A DNA stretch of 64,000 nucleotides from Linnemannia elongata (lineage: Eukaryota; Mortierellomycota; Mortierellomycetes; Mortierellales; Mortierellaceae), in contig JAXBDG010000010.1 of NCBI GenBank assembly GCA_036320915.1, positions 186,001-250,000 on the forward strand. Reading direction: 5' to 3'. The translations under genes were made by a program, and so were the position numbers. The notes beneath the pieces are model-generated. The model saw only the letters and a program-made list of their open reading frames with translations. It was not told where the DNA came from and made no database searches. Of the stretch, positions 22,442 to 35,051 are shown one piece after another. Within the stretch, counting starts at the first letter, position 1. Each line of letters begins with the position of its first letter.

Positions 22442-25216
22442 AAAGGAAAGAGTCGAAAAAAAAGATGAAAAAGTACCTTGTGTTTGGGATGGATTTTGGA
22501 AAAGAAGCGGGGGATGAGGCCGTCATTGGACATGGAGTAAAAGACACGAGGCTGGGCGATCAAGAGGACAAGAATGACAGACGTGGTGGCTGCAAGGGCC
22601 CCCACATCCGTCAAGACCATGAGCCACTTCATCTTGGTTAGCCGGACGACCGCAACCAATGGATACCTTTCATGCAAGCTCTCGAAATTGGCCACGCCGA
22701 CAATGACCGCGCTGAGTGAGACGTAGATGACCGCGCTAATCCCGAGCGTGCTCAGAATACCGATGGGCAAGCTGACCTGGGGCTCCCGTGCCTCTTGTGC
22801 GGTCGTTGAGATACTGTCGAATCCAATGTAGGCGAAGAAGACTGTTGAAGCGCCTTGCAAGACTCCTGTCGCACCAAAATCACCAGTCGTGATGTTCTTT
22901 GGGACGATATACGGGTGGTAGTTTTCGGTCTTGATGAACGGGATAAGGGCAAAGATCATGATGATCAACACCAGGATCTTGAACATTACTAGGATGTTGT
23001 TGATCTTGGCCGTGAGATGGATCCCGAAGTAGATGGTAAAGGTGACGGTGAGGAGGATACAGAACGCTGGCGTGTTGAACTTGTCTTTTGTGAATCTGAA
23101 TCCTTCCGATGTCCAATCGATTGGGGCCCTGGTCCATGTGTCCGATATCTCGTAGCCAAACGCGTCCCACACAAATGCGACAAAATACGATGACCATCCT
23201 ATCGAAACCGTCGCCGCTCCAACCATATACTCCAGGATGAGATTCCACGAGATGATCCATGCTGCCAGCTCGCCCAGTGTCGCATATGCATATGTGTAGG
23301 CGGATCCTGAAATAGGAATCATCGATGCCATCTCGGCGTACGATAGAGCGGCGATTCCTGAAATAATACCTCCTAGGATAAACGATATAGTCACTGCCGG
23401 GCCCGCTTGAGTCCTTGCTGCCGTGCCTGAGTTATCCAAAAAATAGGTGTACCCATTTCGATCCAATTGTCAACAAGGCGCACAGCAAATGAAGGATATA
23501 AAAATGAGAAAAGAAATAAACGTGAGTTTAGCGGTCATCCATCATGCATGGGCAATAGGAGCATTTTAAGAAACAAGAGGGAAAGGAAATTAACACAGCT
23601 AGGCTTAGTTGTTGGTTGCAGGGTCATTTTTTCTTCTCCATAGGATCGTTGTCGGCAAGACGGCCAGAAGGCAAACCGTGAAAACGGACAACAGCCAAGG
23701 TCGAAAAAAAAAAAAGAAATCGAAAAAAAGCGCGAAACAACGGACAAATAAACAACAATGCACCATGCAAAAAAGAAAAAATAAGGCGCATGGACACAAG
23801 CAACGAATGCGACTTACCGAGGAGGACATACACGCCCGTGCCGACCACAGCACCTATAGTCACGTTGGTTTGGTTTGGTACAAAACGGTGCGAGTATTAG
23901 TAAAAAGATGAGCAAGAGGCCAGACGAGACAAGCAGGAATGTGCTCACTCAGTTAGTCAGTCAGTCAATGCTCATAGTATCGGCTATTCTCGGCTGCCCT
24001 CTTTACAATGCAGACCCTGAGAGATGGTGCGTCGAAAATACTGCTCACAACCTCAGTCGCATGCCTCCCCCCTCCTCTTCCTCCTTCCCCTGCGGCCCAT
24101 CCTCTTTCGATTTTTTTTATCGTTTAGCAATGCAGCGGCGGCGCCAGTTCTTGTTCATTTTGTGTTTTATCGTATGGTAGAATCTGAACTCAGTAGCTGA
24201 GCGCGCATTCAAAATATGTCTGAGGCCAATTGATAAGGAAAAAACTCCTGGGAGCCAGTCGCGTGGTACATGAAAGGAGATCGAAAAAAGTGTAAGGAAT
24301 GAGAAGAGTGAGGGGAAATGGAAGGAATGGAGGAGACAGAGGGGAGACCCGACTAAAATGATCCCTTGCTTCCTGGCACACCCTTACTTTTTGTCCACAG
24401 CCCAACTCTCTACTTTTCAGACAAGGTAGAACGGTTTGTATGTACGTGCAGATGCAAGGACAAAGAAACAAAGCGCGAAAGAGTGCTCAATGCAGCAAAA
24501 GGGGAAGACGAAGAAGGAGGAAAAGGGTAGAAAAAAAAAGATGGATCTCGACCCAAAGAGTCGATCTTCAAAGAAATTTCCTGCACGATCACACGCGCGT
24601 CTATTTGTCTTACTCACACTGCACACATTGAACACATTGCACACGCACACACACATCAACCAAACACACCACCTCACTCTCCAACAGTTGTTGTTGTTGT
24701 TGTTCTGCATCCGCATTTCATGACAGGGGGTTGCGTAGAGATTGAGAGAGCTCAAAACAAGAAAAGCAAGGCAGGATTTGGTGCAAGAAAAGCAGTGGGT
24801 GGGAAAAGACACACGGTGAGCCTGATGGCGTTTGTTGAGCTATCCTATCTTCGCTCTTTATATCTTCCTGCCGTTCAACCTATACACCCAGCCAATGCCT
24901 TTGCTTCAATTGCCCAACAATCACAACAAAGAAACAACCGTCAACGAATTAAAAGCAATAACAGACGAGAAAAAAAACTTAATTGCATACCAAGACCGAC
25001 AAGGGTGAGCTCGAAAGAACCGAGGGACCGATTGAACTTGGTTTCCGCAACTTCAGCGTTGTATTCGAGGCGGGCGAGAGTCTGAATGGAGATGAGTCGT
25101 CGGGCGTGGAACCGTAGTTTGGATTCGTTGGGTTTCCTGAAGGGGGTTTGTCCGGTGTAGTAATAGCCGTCGTCATCGTCTACCCCTCCGAATTGAAAAG
25201 TCGGCGGCTTCGACAT
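21040..25216 (-). CDS. Cationic amino acid transporter (APC superfamily, CAT/SLC7 type)
   Basis: Five exons: 25216-24991, 23853-23818, 23426-22477, 22301-22115, 21905-21040, giving 754 aa. The N-terminal cytosolic part includes GQTPFRKP and LISIQTLARLEYN. The first membrane segment is built from three exons (TLVGLGAVVGTGVYVLLGT), the GxGxG-type substrate loop of APC carriers. The large exon carries most helices, with GPAVTISFILGGIISG, SYAEMASMIPISGSAYTYAY, the CAT-typical FFAYIGFDSISTTAQEA, and VFYSMSNDGLIP. A final helix pair (LLPGIGAASSILLI, IIRLLVWVGIGIVIYLFYG) is followed by about 235 tail residues rich in Gly, Ser and Gln with Arg-Ser blocks, far longer than usual for CATs. Plasma-membrane or vacuolar uptake of basic amino acids is inferred from the family. 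Introns 2 and 3 are cut by long poly-A tracts (plus-strand view). Confidence 0.92.
22060..22090. repeat. A31 homopolymer in transporter intron 4
   Basis: Thirty-one A on the plus strand (T on the coding strand), inside the intron 22114-21906. In sense orientation it supplies a very long U tract upstream of the acceptor. Confidence 0.9.
22412..22438. repeat. A27 homopolymer in transporter intron 3
   Basis: Twenty-seven A on the plus strand, within the intron 22476-22302. Confidence 0.9.
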
Positions 25217-26898
25217 TGTCCCTAACGACTTACTGTTTTGCGCTGTGGTTGTTACTGTTGCAATGGAGAAAGGAGGGGTCGGGAGGCTAGTGGGTTTTTT
25301 TTGCGGGTTTCTGGCTTGCTGGTGCTGTGCTGTACGAGGAGGGTTGAGACGAGTGTGGACGAATAAAAAAAAACCAGAAAAAGGGGATGCAAGAAATATG
25401 TGCAAGGAAAGGACGAGATGTGGTTGCTGGTTGAAGAATGAGGTGAATGGCTGGAGAGGACTGACCCAACCGTTCGGAGAATAAGTGTGTCAGGAAGGAA
25501 GGGCGAAGGAAGGGTAAAAGAAAAGGGTTGGTTGCTGAGTGAGTTATTATTATTGAATGTAGGCATGCAGAAAGCAAAAGCGAGTGAGAGGGAGAGTGAG
25601 AGTGAGAGAGAGAGAGAGAGAGAGAATGAGTTGAACTGATGAGGAGGGTGTGAGTCAAGAGGAATGAGGAACGGGTATGAGTAGACAAAAGCAGGTCATG
25701 ACAAAGAACAAAAACAAAGGAAAAGAAAAAAGAAAAAAAAAAAAAAAAAACAAGAGAGCACAAACAAGGTGGAAGGAAGAGAACTGGGAGAGAAGAAAAA
25801 GAAGCACCTAAACACGAGAGTAAGCGATAGTGGTATCTACTGCTCGTTTTGTGTTTGTTTGTTTGTTTGTTTATGTGTTTGTCGGTAACGATGCAAAAGG
25901 GAGAGGTGGTTGTTTGTGTGTCCAGACGGCAGGAAAGAGGCAAGGAGAAAAGAAGACTTCCTCTGTCAGTGAAGTATGCTTGTGTTCAATGTCTTCAGGC
26001 CAGGTTAGCAGGCAAACAGGCAGGGTATGTTGCTATATGAGGTATTGCTGTTGTCCTACTACCCTTCAGCAGGGTGTACCATCAATCATACGAGGGTAGA
26101 GTGAAAGGGATTGGTTGTTTGTTGTTGAAAGTGATTCCTTCAACAGCGACCGTTTTTTTTTCATTCTTGATCAGCAGTTAGTTGTATTCTAATTCTTCAG
26201 CTTAGCAGCACTATCAGTTATGGAGGGGGGCAAGTGATCAACATCAAATCAGGGTAGAGACGATGATGGTGCCTGGATAGAAGTAGGGAATCGACCACCT
26301 GTTGACCATCGATCATTCTTTGGTGGACACACTCCCATTCTTGATTGCTGCACCATCATTTTCTCTCTCTCTCTCTCCCTCTCTCTCTTCTCTCCTCCTC
26401 CTACCTTTTGAGCGCGCGTGTTCCGTGTAGGTGTATATACGCTTGTTTGTTTACGATTATGTTTGTGTATGCTGATTAGTGTTGTTGACAAAAATTGAAA
26501 GTAAGCAAGGCACAAGAAAAATAGAAGAGTGATTGGTATGGTAATGGCATGGATGTATGGTTGCATATGCAACCTTAAAAGGGATGGAGAGCAGCGAGAG
26601 AGGAAAAGCAAGGAACGCAATTAGAAGCAAGGGCGAAGAGGGGAAGGAAGGAATGAAGGAAGGGAGGAGCAATGAAGAGAAGGAAGGAGAGTCAGAAAAC
26701 AGAAGGAAGGAAGTATATGAATCAGAAAGGGGAAACAGAAGAGACGAGTGCGATTTGCGAATCGGAAAAAGGGTCATCATTTGTTGAAAACAGCAACAAG
26801 AGCTCAGTGCATAAAGTCCCAACAACCACAAACATTAACATTCTTAACGGCGACTTTCTCAAAGGTGCTAATGCAATTTAAAGAGAGAATGAAAGAAG

Positions 26899-26949
<51 letters not shown>

Positions 26950-29015
26950 GTTGAAGACAGGGTTCGATCCATCGGTAGCATATCATCATTGTTTGTTGAT
27001 TTGAATTGTCAATTGGTCCCTCACCTGTACCTTGCAACAATGTTCACCATGTATAAGCACACCTTCGGATGTTCCTACGGAGAAATGTGTCAAACAGGTT
27101 TCTTCGCTGCCCTTGCACATTACCCCATTGACTGATTTATTTGTTCACTTTCATCTCCATCACAACTACCATTTATTTTCCCGGATGGCGCGCGATTGGT
27201 CAGTGATGAACAAGACAAGACATCAAAGACACTTTCTTGTCCGGGGATCCAATCACTAATGTTTGACTGATCAAATGGAACAAGCTACCCAACTAGACAA
27301 GTGCCAAGGCTGCAAAAAAAAAAAAAAAAAAAAATCAATCTAAATGGCAGATAAAGTCAACTACCCTTCTTGGCCTTTATCTTTCCTTGCCTTGCGCCAA
27401 TTGCTTCCTAGGATGACTAGGACAGACATGATTAGGCTAGGAATATTGAACGGCCTATTCGACTCAGGACGAAAGAAACAAGAATAAAGAAAAGAAGGGC
27501 CTTCAATTGCCCCCGTCAAGATTCTCCGAAAGAGGCAGGCATGGACGCCATGTGGAGTCTAAATATTTAAACAGGCTGTAGTATCTTATTTTTCTATGTT
27601 CGTGTCACTTACTTACTTTGCCACTTTGGTTTTTTTTTTTTCACCTTTGTCGATCACCTCTTTGCTCGTTCAACCCCTGTTACCGCTGGTCCAATGGCGA
27701 GTATGTTTATTCAATGAGAGGAGGAACGTCCAATTGACTCATGGAATGAGTGAACAATGCTTGTGTCCCTTTATCTTTTGCTTGTTGCAGATTGTTGTTT
27801 GTTTGTTGATGTTTCCCTGCTCTTGGCACTCTCTCTCACTTTTCCCAGCCCTCTGTCCGATCGCTTCTTGGCATGTCTCTCTCCCTCTCTCTCTCTCTTT
27901 CTTTATGCTCACTGTTCTATCCCTACCTTGTGACCTGCTTTTCGCTCTTTTCATACAAGAGAGTGATGTTCCCATCAAACACGCACACACACACACACAC
28001 AGTGGCGAGTGTAGTCGCTCATGCCATGGGCCACCTTTCTATCCAAGGTATGGTTGCGTCTGTTTTGGACTGATGTTTGAACCTTTGTTCATTGGCCCGC
28101 CCTCTCTCTTTTTTTTTTTTTCTCTCTCTTTCTCTCATACATTCTCTCTCTCTCTTTCTCTTTCCTTACCTTCTTCGTTCTCTGCTTCAAACAAAGTCCT
28201 TTGTATCTGCAAGAGTAGTTTAAATTGTTCTCCCTGCCACTGGTACCCTATTTTCAATTGAGGTGCATACACAGACGCGGTCAAAGATACACACAGTGGC
28301 TGCGCACTCTGAATAATCGCCCTTCCTTCGTTTTTCTTTTCTGATTTTGTCTTTTTCCCTCCACTCCCCAACTTACTTCATACCAACTGCTCCTCTCTTT
28401 CTCTCTCTCTCTCTCCCTTTCTCACTTTTCTATTGACTCTTCTTCACTCCGTTTGCATTCTCCTTCCTTCCGCCATCATTTCTCTCCTCCCTCCCTTGGG
28501 CAATACCCTCCACTCCCCCTCCCTTTTCAACCCCACATTCCTTCACTCCCTTTGCAGTGCCAACTTCTCGCTCTCTTCCCTCTACCCTCCTGCTCACCAT
28601 CTCTCCTCCCCAATCATAACTTTCTCTCGCATTGGACTTCCACTTCAAAAACAACAAGCTCATCTCTGCATCCCTCCCTTTTTCATACAAACTCCCCACT
28701 CTGCTCCAAAACCCCCCTTTTCACTTTCTCACCTCGATACCCTTTCCTCTATCTCTAAACGCCACTCCCTTCCTCTCCTCTACGGACACTGGACAATAAC
28801 AAACACAACAAACAAACAATCGAATCCATCCAACCAGACAACAGCAACCCTCACTCAAACAACCGAATAGAAAGTCCTTCTTCTTTCTCAATACTCTCGC
28901 TGCCTGACCACCTCCTAGAGACCTCCTTCTCCTTCTCGTCACCCTCGTATCCCGATTCCCCGATCCATCCTCTTCCTCAGTCACCAATACCCCACACTCT
29001 TTCCCACCCTATACC
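25217..29015. promoter_or_regulatory. 3.8-kb divergent intergenic region (transporter / Zn2Cys6 regulator)
   Basis: No convincing gene on either strand. Next to the transporter, the minus strand is CT-rich (25217-25800). Next to the regulator, about 28040-29015 is almost continuously CT-rich on the plus strand, consistent with a long leader. Between them lie A45 at 26899-26943, a second A tract near 27316, and short CA, CT and GA repeats. Open frames here are low-complexity Ser/Leu/Pro translations of these repeats. Confidence 0.5.
26899..26943. repeat. A45 homopolymer
   Basis: The longest homopolymer in the window, intergenic. Confidence 0.95.
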
Positions 29016-32000
29016 ATGGCTCTCCCCACCTCAGCAATAAAACCCAAAAAGAAGAGAACCGCCGTCGTCCTCGGCTGTGACCAATGCCGTCGCAGAAAGG
29101 TAACAATTTTTTCTCTCTTCACCCAACTCACCAACAAATCTATCTCTCCATCTTCTTTTTTTCATATCACTCCCTCAGTATCTCTCTTCTCGTTCTGCTG
29201 GAGTATACAGCAAGTAACAGAGAAGGAGTAGCTGCGGGAGGGAGGTTGAAGAGACTTGTCCCACGCGTCGGGTGCTCAGAGCGATCTGGGCACATGGAGA
29301 TGGGTGTCGATGTCGATGGCTCTCGACCCTTCCTTCTCTTTTATTCTGGCTCTCTTTCTCTCTCTCTCTTCTATCATCCACCTCTTGTTCCACTTCATTA
29401 CTTCCTTTTCTGTTGTTGTTGTTGCATTGTTATTGTGCTCTCCACTCGTACATATTTTCTATCCACCTCCACGGATGCTTAATGTGCTGGGTGTGCGTGT
29501 GTGTGAGTGTCCAGACTGACAAGAGTTAGCCCGATCATAAACAAAGTGAACACAGGAAATTTTGACCAGTAGGCAAGGATGTGGTAAAAACATCAACAAC
29601 AACAACAACGACAACAACAGCAGACAGCCTGGTGGCATGAAGAGACAGACGATTGTTACCTGTGCTGTTGGCGCTTGCTTGCCTTCGTGCTACACACAAT
29701 AATCTGCTCCAATGCTCTCTCCCTCTTCACCCCTTTCACCATTGACTCCAAACCAAATACAGCCCCTCCCAAAATGGAGTTTTTTTTTATTTTTCAACGC
29801 CCACTGTTAAAGGAAAGGAAAGCCTCTGAGGACTAAAGAGTGGAAGGAAGGAAAAAAGAACGAAAGAAGAAAAGTCAAAAGAAAAGAACGGACTTGCTTC
29901 ATCCGGAAGACCTCCGACTGGTTCCCTCGCTCAAGAACCATGCGGCCGGCTTTTTTTTTTTATTACTCTTCATTGAACCTCAGACTCAGACAACCAGACT
30001 TCTTTTGGAACTTGTTCTCAATTGCCAACTGTCTGCGTGGGAGGTACAAAAGTGAGGGGAGGAAAGGGAAAAAAAGAAAAAAAAAAAAGAATAAGAGAAA
30101 GGTCGATCTTGCGGGTTAATACCTTTTTTCTTTCTTCTTTTTTTTTGGGTTTTGACATTGTGTGACTAATCTCGAATTGACAATTATGGCTCCAATCACC
30201 CCTTTTCCACTCGCTCTCGCTTTGACACCTGGCAAGTTTATCCTTTGCGTCTGTTCTTTTCTTGCCGTTCTTTTCCCCCCTTCTTTTTTCGAAAGTACGT
30301 TCATGGCTCAATCACCTTTTGTGTGTTTATGGTGGACAACAATTGATTAGTCCATTGTGAACTCCTGCGGAAAACGCTCTCTTTTTTTCTCTCTTCATTG
30401 CTCGGGGGATATTTTACGTGATCTCTTATTATTTGGGTGGGAATAATGGATTGGTCCATTGGGTGAACGTTGCCTTTCTGGATTAGATTGGCGGAGGTCT
30501 GAACCCTATTAAGGCCTCATCCTCTCCTCTCTTTCTTTTGCTCCGCCGCCTCTTTCTTGTATCGACAATGAACTGACATACTTCTTGACCAATTGAACAT
30601 CTTTGCTTGCTATAGACAAAATGCGATCAAGCACGACCCACTTGCGGGCCTTGTCTTTATGCGGGACTGATGGAGTGTACATTCTTGCTCGGAAAGACCC
30701 CAGCCTCTAAACGGAAGAAGCCCCATTCTGAGGTCGAAATCCTTGAGGCCCGATTGGAGACGATTGAGTCGAGGTATTCAGAAAGGCTGAGCCAGATGGA
30801 GTCGCTTCTCAGCAAAGTCATGCCTACAGACGGACAGGATCCCAACAGCACCGGCAATGGCGAAGGATCATCATCATCGGCCTCACAACCAGCCAACCGC
30901 GCCATGAAGGGACCAGGAATCGACACATCCAATCTGCCTATGGATATGGTCTCAGGAACGGACGATGGTTGGGCGGATATTACTTCCCCGCAAGAAACGT
31001 CTCTGCATCTGGAAACACAGTGGGATCGGGAATTCACCAGTCCTTCCATGGTAAACCAATAATTATACGCCTTGATTGGTACCTGAATCTGGGCTGGGTC
31101 ATCCCGTCATTTTCGATATTAACCTCCGCCAACCTTGACTGACTTAATGACTGGCTGACTGACTGACTGATCGAAAAATCGTCATTTTTTGCACATACTC
31201 ATCTATAGGCCATAGATACGATGGGGACACCGACACTCACGACTACCATGGGAGGAGATCCAACAACACCTCGGACACCATTCTTGAAGGAAGAATCGCA
31301 GAACTACCCACTTTTCACTCCCGAGTTCCAAGTAAGTGCAGCAAAACAGCAGGATGTTTCCATGTGAGGCAATTTGACACTTTCCAATACAGCTCGTATT
31401 GACCTATCGTTTATTTTTTTGATACATAGTCTTCAATATCCGTAAAGTCACCAGCGTCGTCGATCGCACCTTCGTTTACATCGACAGCAGATCTAATGCA
31501 GGAAGACAGTGGAGGTGACGACGAAGGCGATCTGAGTGAACTGGCGGCAACAATGGACAAGCTACGAGTCTTTGATGCCTCAGTCTACTTCGGAAAGGGA
31601 TCCATGCTGTTTACCTCGACTGACCAAGAAAAGTTTTGGGACGAGGAGATCTCCTTTGATGTCCATGAGGCCCGCGGCGTTGATATCCCTCCCGAAGCGA
31701 CTGTTCTACCACCGGTGGAAGTCATGGACGCCCTCATTGATATTTACTATCAGGTAACAACTTGCGCTTCTTATGCTCCTTTTTTCGGCGTAATTTGCCA
31801 CCAATTTTAACTTGTACTGACATGGACGTGCCTCTTTGCAACATCGATCTATAGCACTACTATGTGTATCTGCCGATGATCCAAAAGACGACATTGCTGC
31901 AGGCTCTGGAGGATCGATTTGAGCCGCAGAGTATATTCTTGTTGAACAGTCTGTTCATGGCTGCGTCACTGACAGGAGACTGCACGCACCCTTCTTGTTG

Positions 32001-34841
32001 GACGGACCCGAATGATCAAAAAACACTTGGGACGCCGTTCTTTGAGCGTGCGCGTATGGTTCTGGACTACTGCGTCGGTATTCCTCGCCTCTCGACCGTT
32101 CAAGGACTAATCATGCTGTCGCGGTATCCCAGGATCTCGGGGTTGGGTCACAGTTATATGCAGCAGGCGATTCTGATGGGCATGGATCTGGGTCTGCACC
32201 GGAAATGTGACCGCTGGATCCCCGACAAACAGGTCCAAGAGTCGAGAAAGCGCGTCTTTTGGTGTGTCTATGCGGCTGATAGTTCGACGTCGAGTGTCAC
32301 AGGACGGAGACCGATGCTGGACGATGCCGAGATTGACGTCCCCATGATCGTTCCGACAGAAGGTGATACAGAGTCAGAGACGATACAGCTTCTCTTTCTG
32401 GTTCAGACGTGTCGACTTTGGCGGATCTTTAGGAACATTAAGCGGTTCATCTTCAATGCAGTCGAGGTCCAGGACATGGTGCCAGGAAGCTTACCAAAGA
32501 GCTATGAGCAGCAACTGATCCAGTGGCAACTCCAACTCCCAGCAGCGCTCCGGTTCTCTTTTGACATTAAAGCCGACGACCCACGAGCCATGCAGAACTC
32601 GCGTGCCGGTAAGTGTTTCACCCATGTATATATTTGTAACCGTAACTTTTTTTTTTTTTTTTTTTTTTTTTTGGACACCAGAGCAGGTACTTAAATTCTT
32701 AATTTCGCGGTTCTTTTTTTTTGAATATCTTAGGTATTGTGCAGATGCTGTACGAGTCGGCGTTGATCCTGTTACACAAGCCATACCTGTCATCTTCGGA
32801 GCACCTCAAGCGTTCGCCCTACAGATCTCAGGATATTTGCATCAAAGCAGCGACCAAGATCACCGAGATTGCAAAAGTCCTGGCTCAGACGTACTACAAG
32901 GCATTCGAGTTGACAAGTGTGGGCGAGTATGCGATGCTGAATGCAGTCCGTATCCACGTCATGTTCCTTAAATCCACGGATGCCAAGGTTGCTGAGGCAG
33001 CACAGACGCATTTTGACTACATTATGCGCTTCTTCCGTGAGTTCTACTCCTCCCCTCGAGCCAATTGCGATGAGCAGAGTATCAACTGTGTGCTCTCATT
33101 CTTTGAGGAGTTTATGCATACCGTCAAGGGGCTCAGTCAGTCAAGTGTACACGTCTGTGCGGGTGCTATCAAGAGTCTGGCGATTGCAAAACGCAACAGG
33201 ATATCTACCGGCAGAGCGGGTGCAGCAGGAGGATCCGGTCATGGCGGTCGTGGCGGTAGTGGTCATAAAGCCGAGGATCAAAGAAACATGGCCCGGTTGG
33301 TCAAGATTGGTCGTCAGGAACGTGCCAAGGCCAGGAGTCAATCAACTGTTTCTCCATCGCCGTTGACGCGGGACGCTTCTGGACTTCATCGGAAACGACA
33401 CAGTCATCTGCAGCATGAGGGCCAACAGCGACTTAACCCCAACATGTACTTCCAGAACTCTCAGCAGCAGCAACAGCAGCAACAGCTGACTCCACAACAG
33501 CTTCAGCAACTGCAGCAAGTGCAGCAGCAGCGCCAAGGCTCCGTAGGACCTTCGAATCTGGGAGGCCTGGCGGGACTTCAAGATACCAGCCCTACCCTGT
33601 CGAGGACCGCGGGATACTACAACCCGGGCAAGCTGCAGAAGGTGTCCCAGTATATTGGACCCTTTGGTGGGCCTCAGGTCATGGAGAGTCTGAAGCAGTA
33701 CCAAACAGCGACGGCCATCCTGAACCAGCCCACCGTGACAACCAGCACTCTTCTTCAAACGACGAACGTCCAGTCGCAGTTCCCGACGTTTGGACAACAG
33801 GCGATGACCATGACGACTCTGCAGCAACAGCAACAGCTGTTGCAAGCTCAGCAGCAGGCACAACAGCAACAACAACAACAAGCCCAGCAGCAGCAACAAC
33901 AGCAGCAGAATCAGCAGTTCAGCCTCAACAACAACAATAACGGCCAGCAGCAGCAACAACAACAACAACAACAGTTCTATAACCAGCTCGGACAGCAACC
34001 CATGGCGCTCTACGACCCCAACAACTTTAACCAAAACTTCTGGGGGGATATTAACAACGTTTCGGGAACCAACACTTCAGGACTCTTTGCGGATGCCTCT
34101 CAACTTTTGAGTCCCAGCGGCAGCAACAATAACAATAATAATAACGCCGCAGTAGGACTGAACCCGTTGTCGCCTGCCGGATCTGTGGCGACGACGTCTA
34201 CAACCAACAACACTGCCCATGCCTCGACTAATACCAACAATAACACCAACAGTACCTTGGGCGGTCATAATAATAACAGCAGCAGTAATATTCTCAGCGG
34301 CTTCTTGGGCAACAACAACAACAACACCACTAGCAGCAATAATGGAGGCATGTATAGTAATTCAGGATTCGATAACAATCTCTCTCAGCAGCAGCAGCAG
34401 CAGTTGCAACAACAGTTCCTCCAGCAACAGCAACAGCAGCTTCAACAACAGCAGGCCCAACAGCAATTGAGCTCGGCCGACTCATCCGGGTTCTTCTTGC
34501 CGCTCAAGATCGAGCCGACTGATCCTACAGGCCCCCTTGGAGCTGGCGTGGGCACTGGAGGAGGAGGAGTGATGGACGAGGAGTTGAGCGCAGATCAGGT
34601 GCAGGCCCTGTTGGAACAGACGATTGCTGCGGCCAATACCCGTAATACCAACAACAACAACAACAACAACAATGGCAACAACCTCTACCAGCAACAAGCG
34701 CCGAATCAGCACCAGCAGCAGCAGATGTTCCAACAGCAGCAGCATTTCAGGCAGCAGCAGATGGTGTCGAATTCTAGTCTGGAGATGAGTGGTGTCCAGG
34801 AAGATTTCCATACAACCACCAATTGGCCAGTCATGATGTAG
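29016..34841 (+). CDS. Zn2Cys6 transcription factor with fungal_trans domain and Gln/Asn-rich C-terminus
   Basis: Six exons: 29016-29099, 30616-31050, 31209-31331, 31430-31753, 31855-32608, 32734-34841, giving 1275 aa. The binuclear zinc cluster is at residues 21-49 (Cys 21, 24, 31, 38, 41, 49), preceded by basic KPKKKRT. It is split by a 1516-nt intron between Cys24 and Cys31. A short coiled coil follows (about 63-95, EARLETIESRYSERLSQMES), as usual for dimerisation. The central fungal_trans region (about 330-700) has YQHYYVYLPMI, FFERARMVLDYC, QQAILMGMDLGLHRKCDRW, ESRKRVFWCVY and a conserved GRRPML. From about residue 890 the protein is dominated by Gln runs (CAG/CAA), then Asn runs, resembling prion-like activation domains. 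Nuclear gene regulator; the target pathway is not deducible. It is convergent with the Atg22 gene, 210 bp apart. Confidence 0.93.
33460..34765 (+). repeat. CAG/CAA/AAC trinucleotide-rich coding region
   Basis: Dense imperfect CAG/CAA (Gln) blocks at about 33460-33530, 33820-33975, 34385-34465 and 34690-34760, with AAC/AAT (Asn) blocks at about 33925-33945, 34120-34145, 34200-34345 and 34645-34685. All lie in frame in the last exon of the regulator. Mixed synonymous codons suggest selection for the amino-acid tract rather than fresh slippage only. Confidence 0.85.
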
Positions 34842-35051
34842 TAGCTGTACTTTTTTTTATTTGTTTGTTGGGGGGTTTTTTTTTTGGCATCTCCTTCATA
34901 ATTAAAAACACTGTGCATTTCTCATTCATATTCCATGAACGTCCTTTTTTGGGGGGCGATTGTATGAAGAGAGGTTTTTTAATATTACTGGTATTAAGTA
35001 AAAGAGAAAGGGTGAAAAGAAGAGGACTATAAGAAGAAAAAATTAGAAGCT

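Noticed and set aside
26955..26975. GGTTCGATCC, a tRNA T-loop-like string
   Set aside because: The upstream sequence is an A45 tract, so no cloverleaf can form.
27596..28261. 221-aa plus-strand open frame
   Set aside because: Translates CT-rich leader and microsatellites into Ser/Leu/Phe runs; no domain, no codon pattern.
33342..34034. 230-aa minus-strand open frame rich in Leu
   Set aside because: It is the antisense translation of CAG/CAA repeats in the regulator's last exon.
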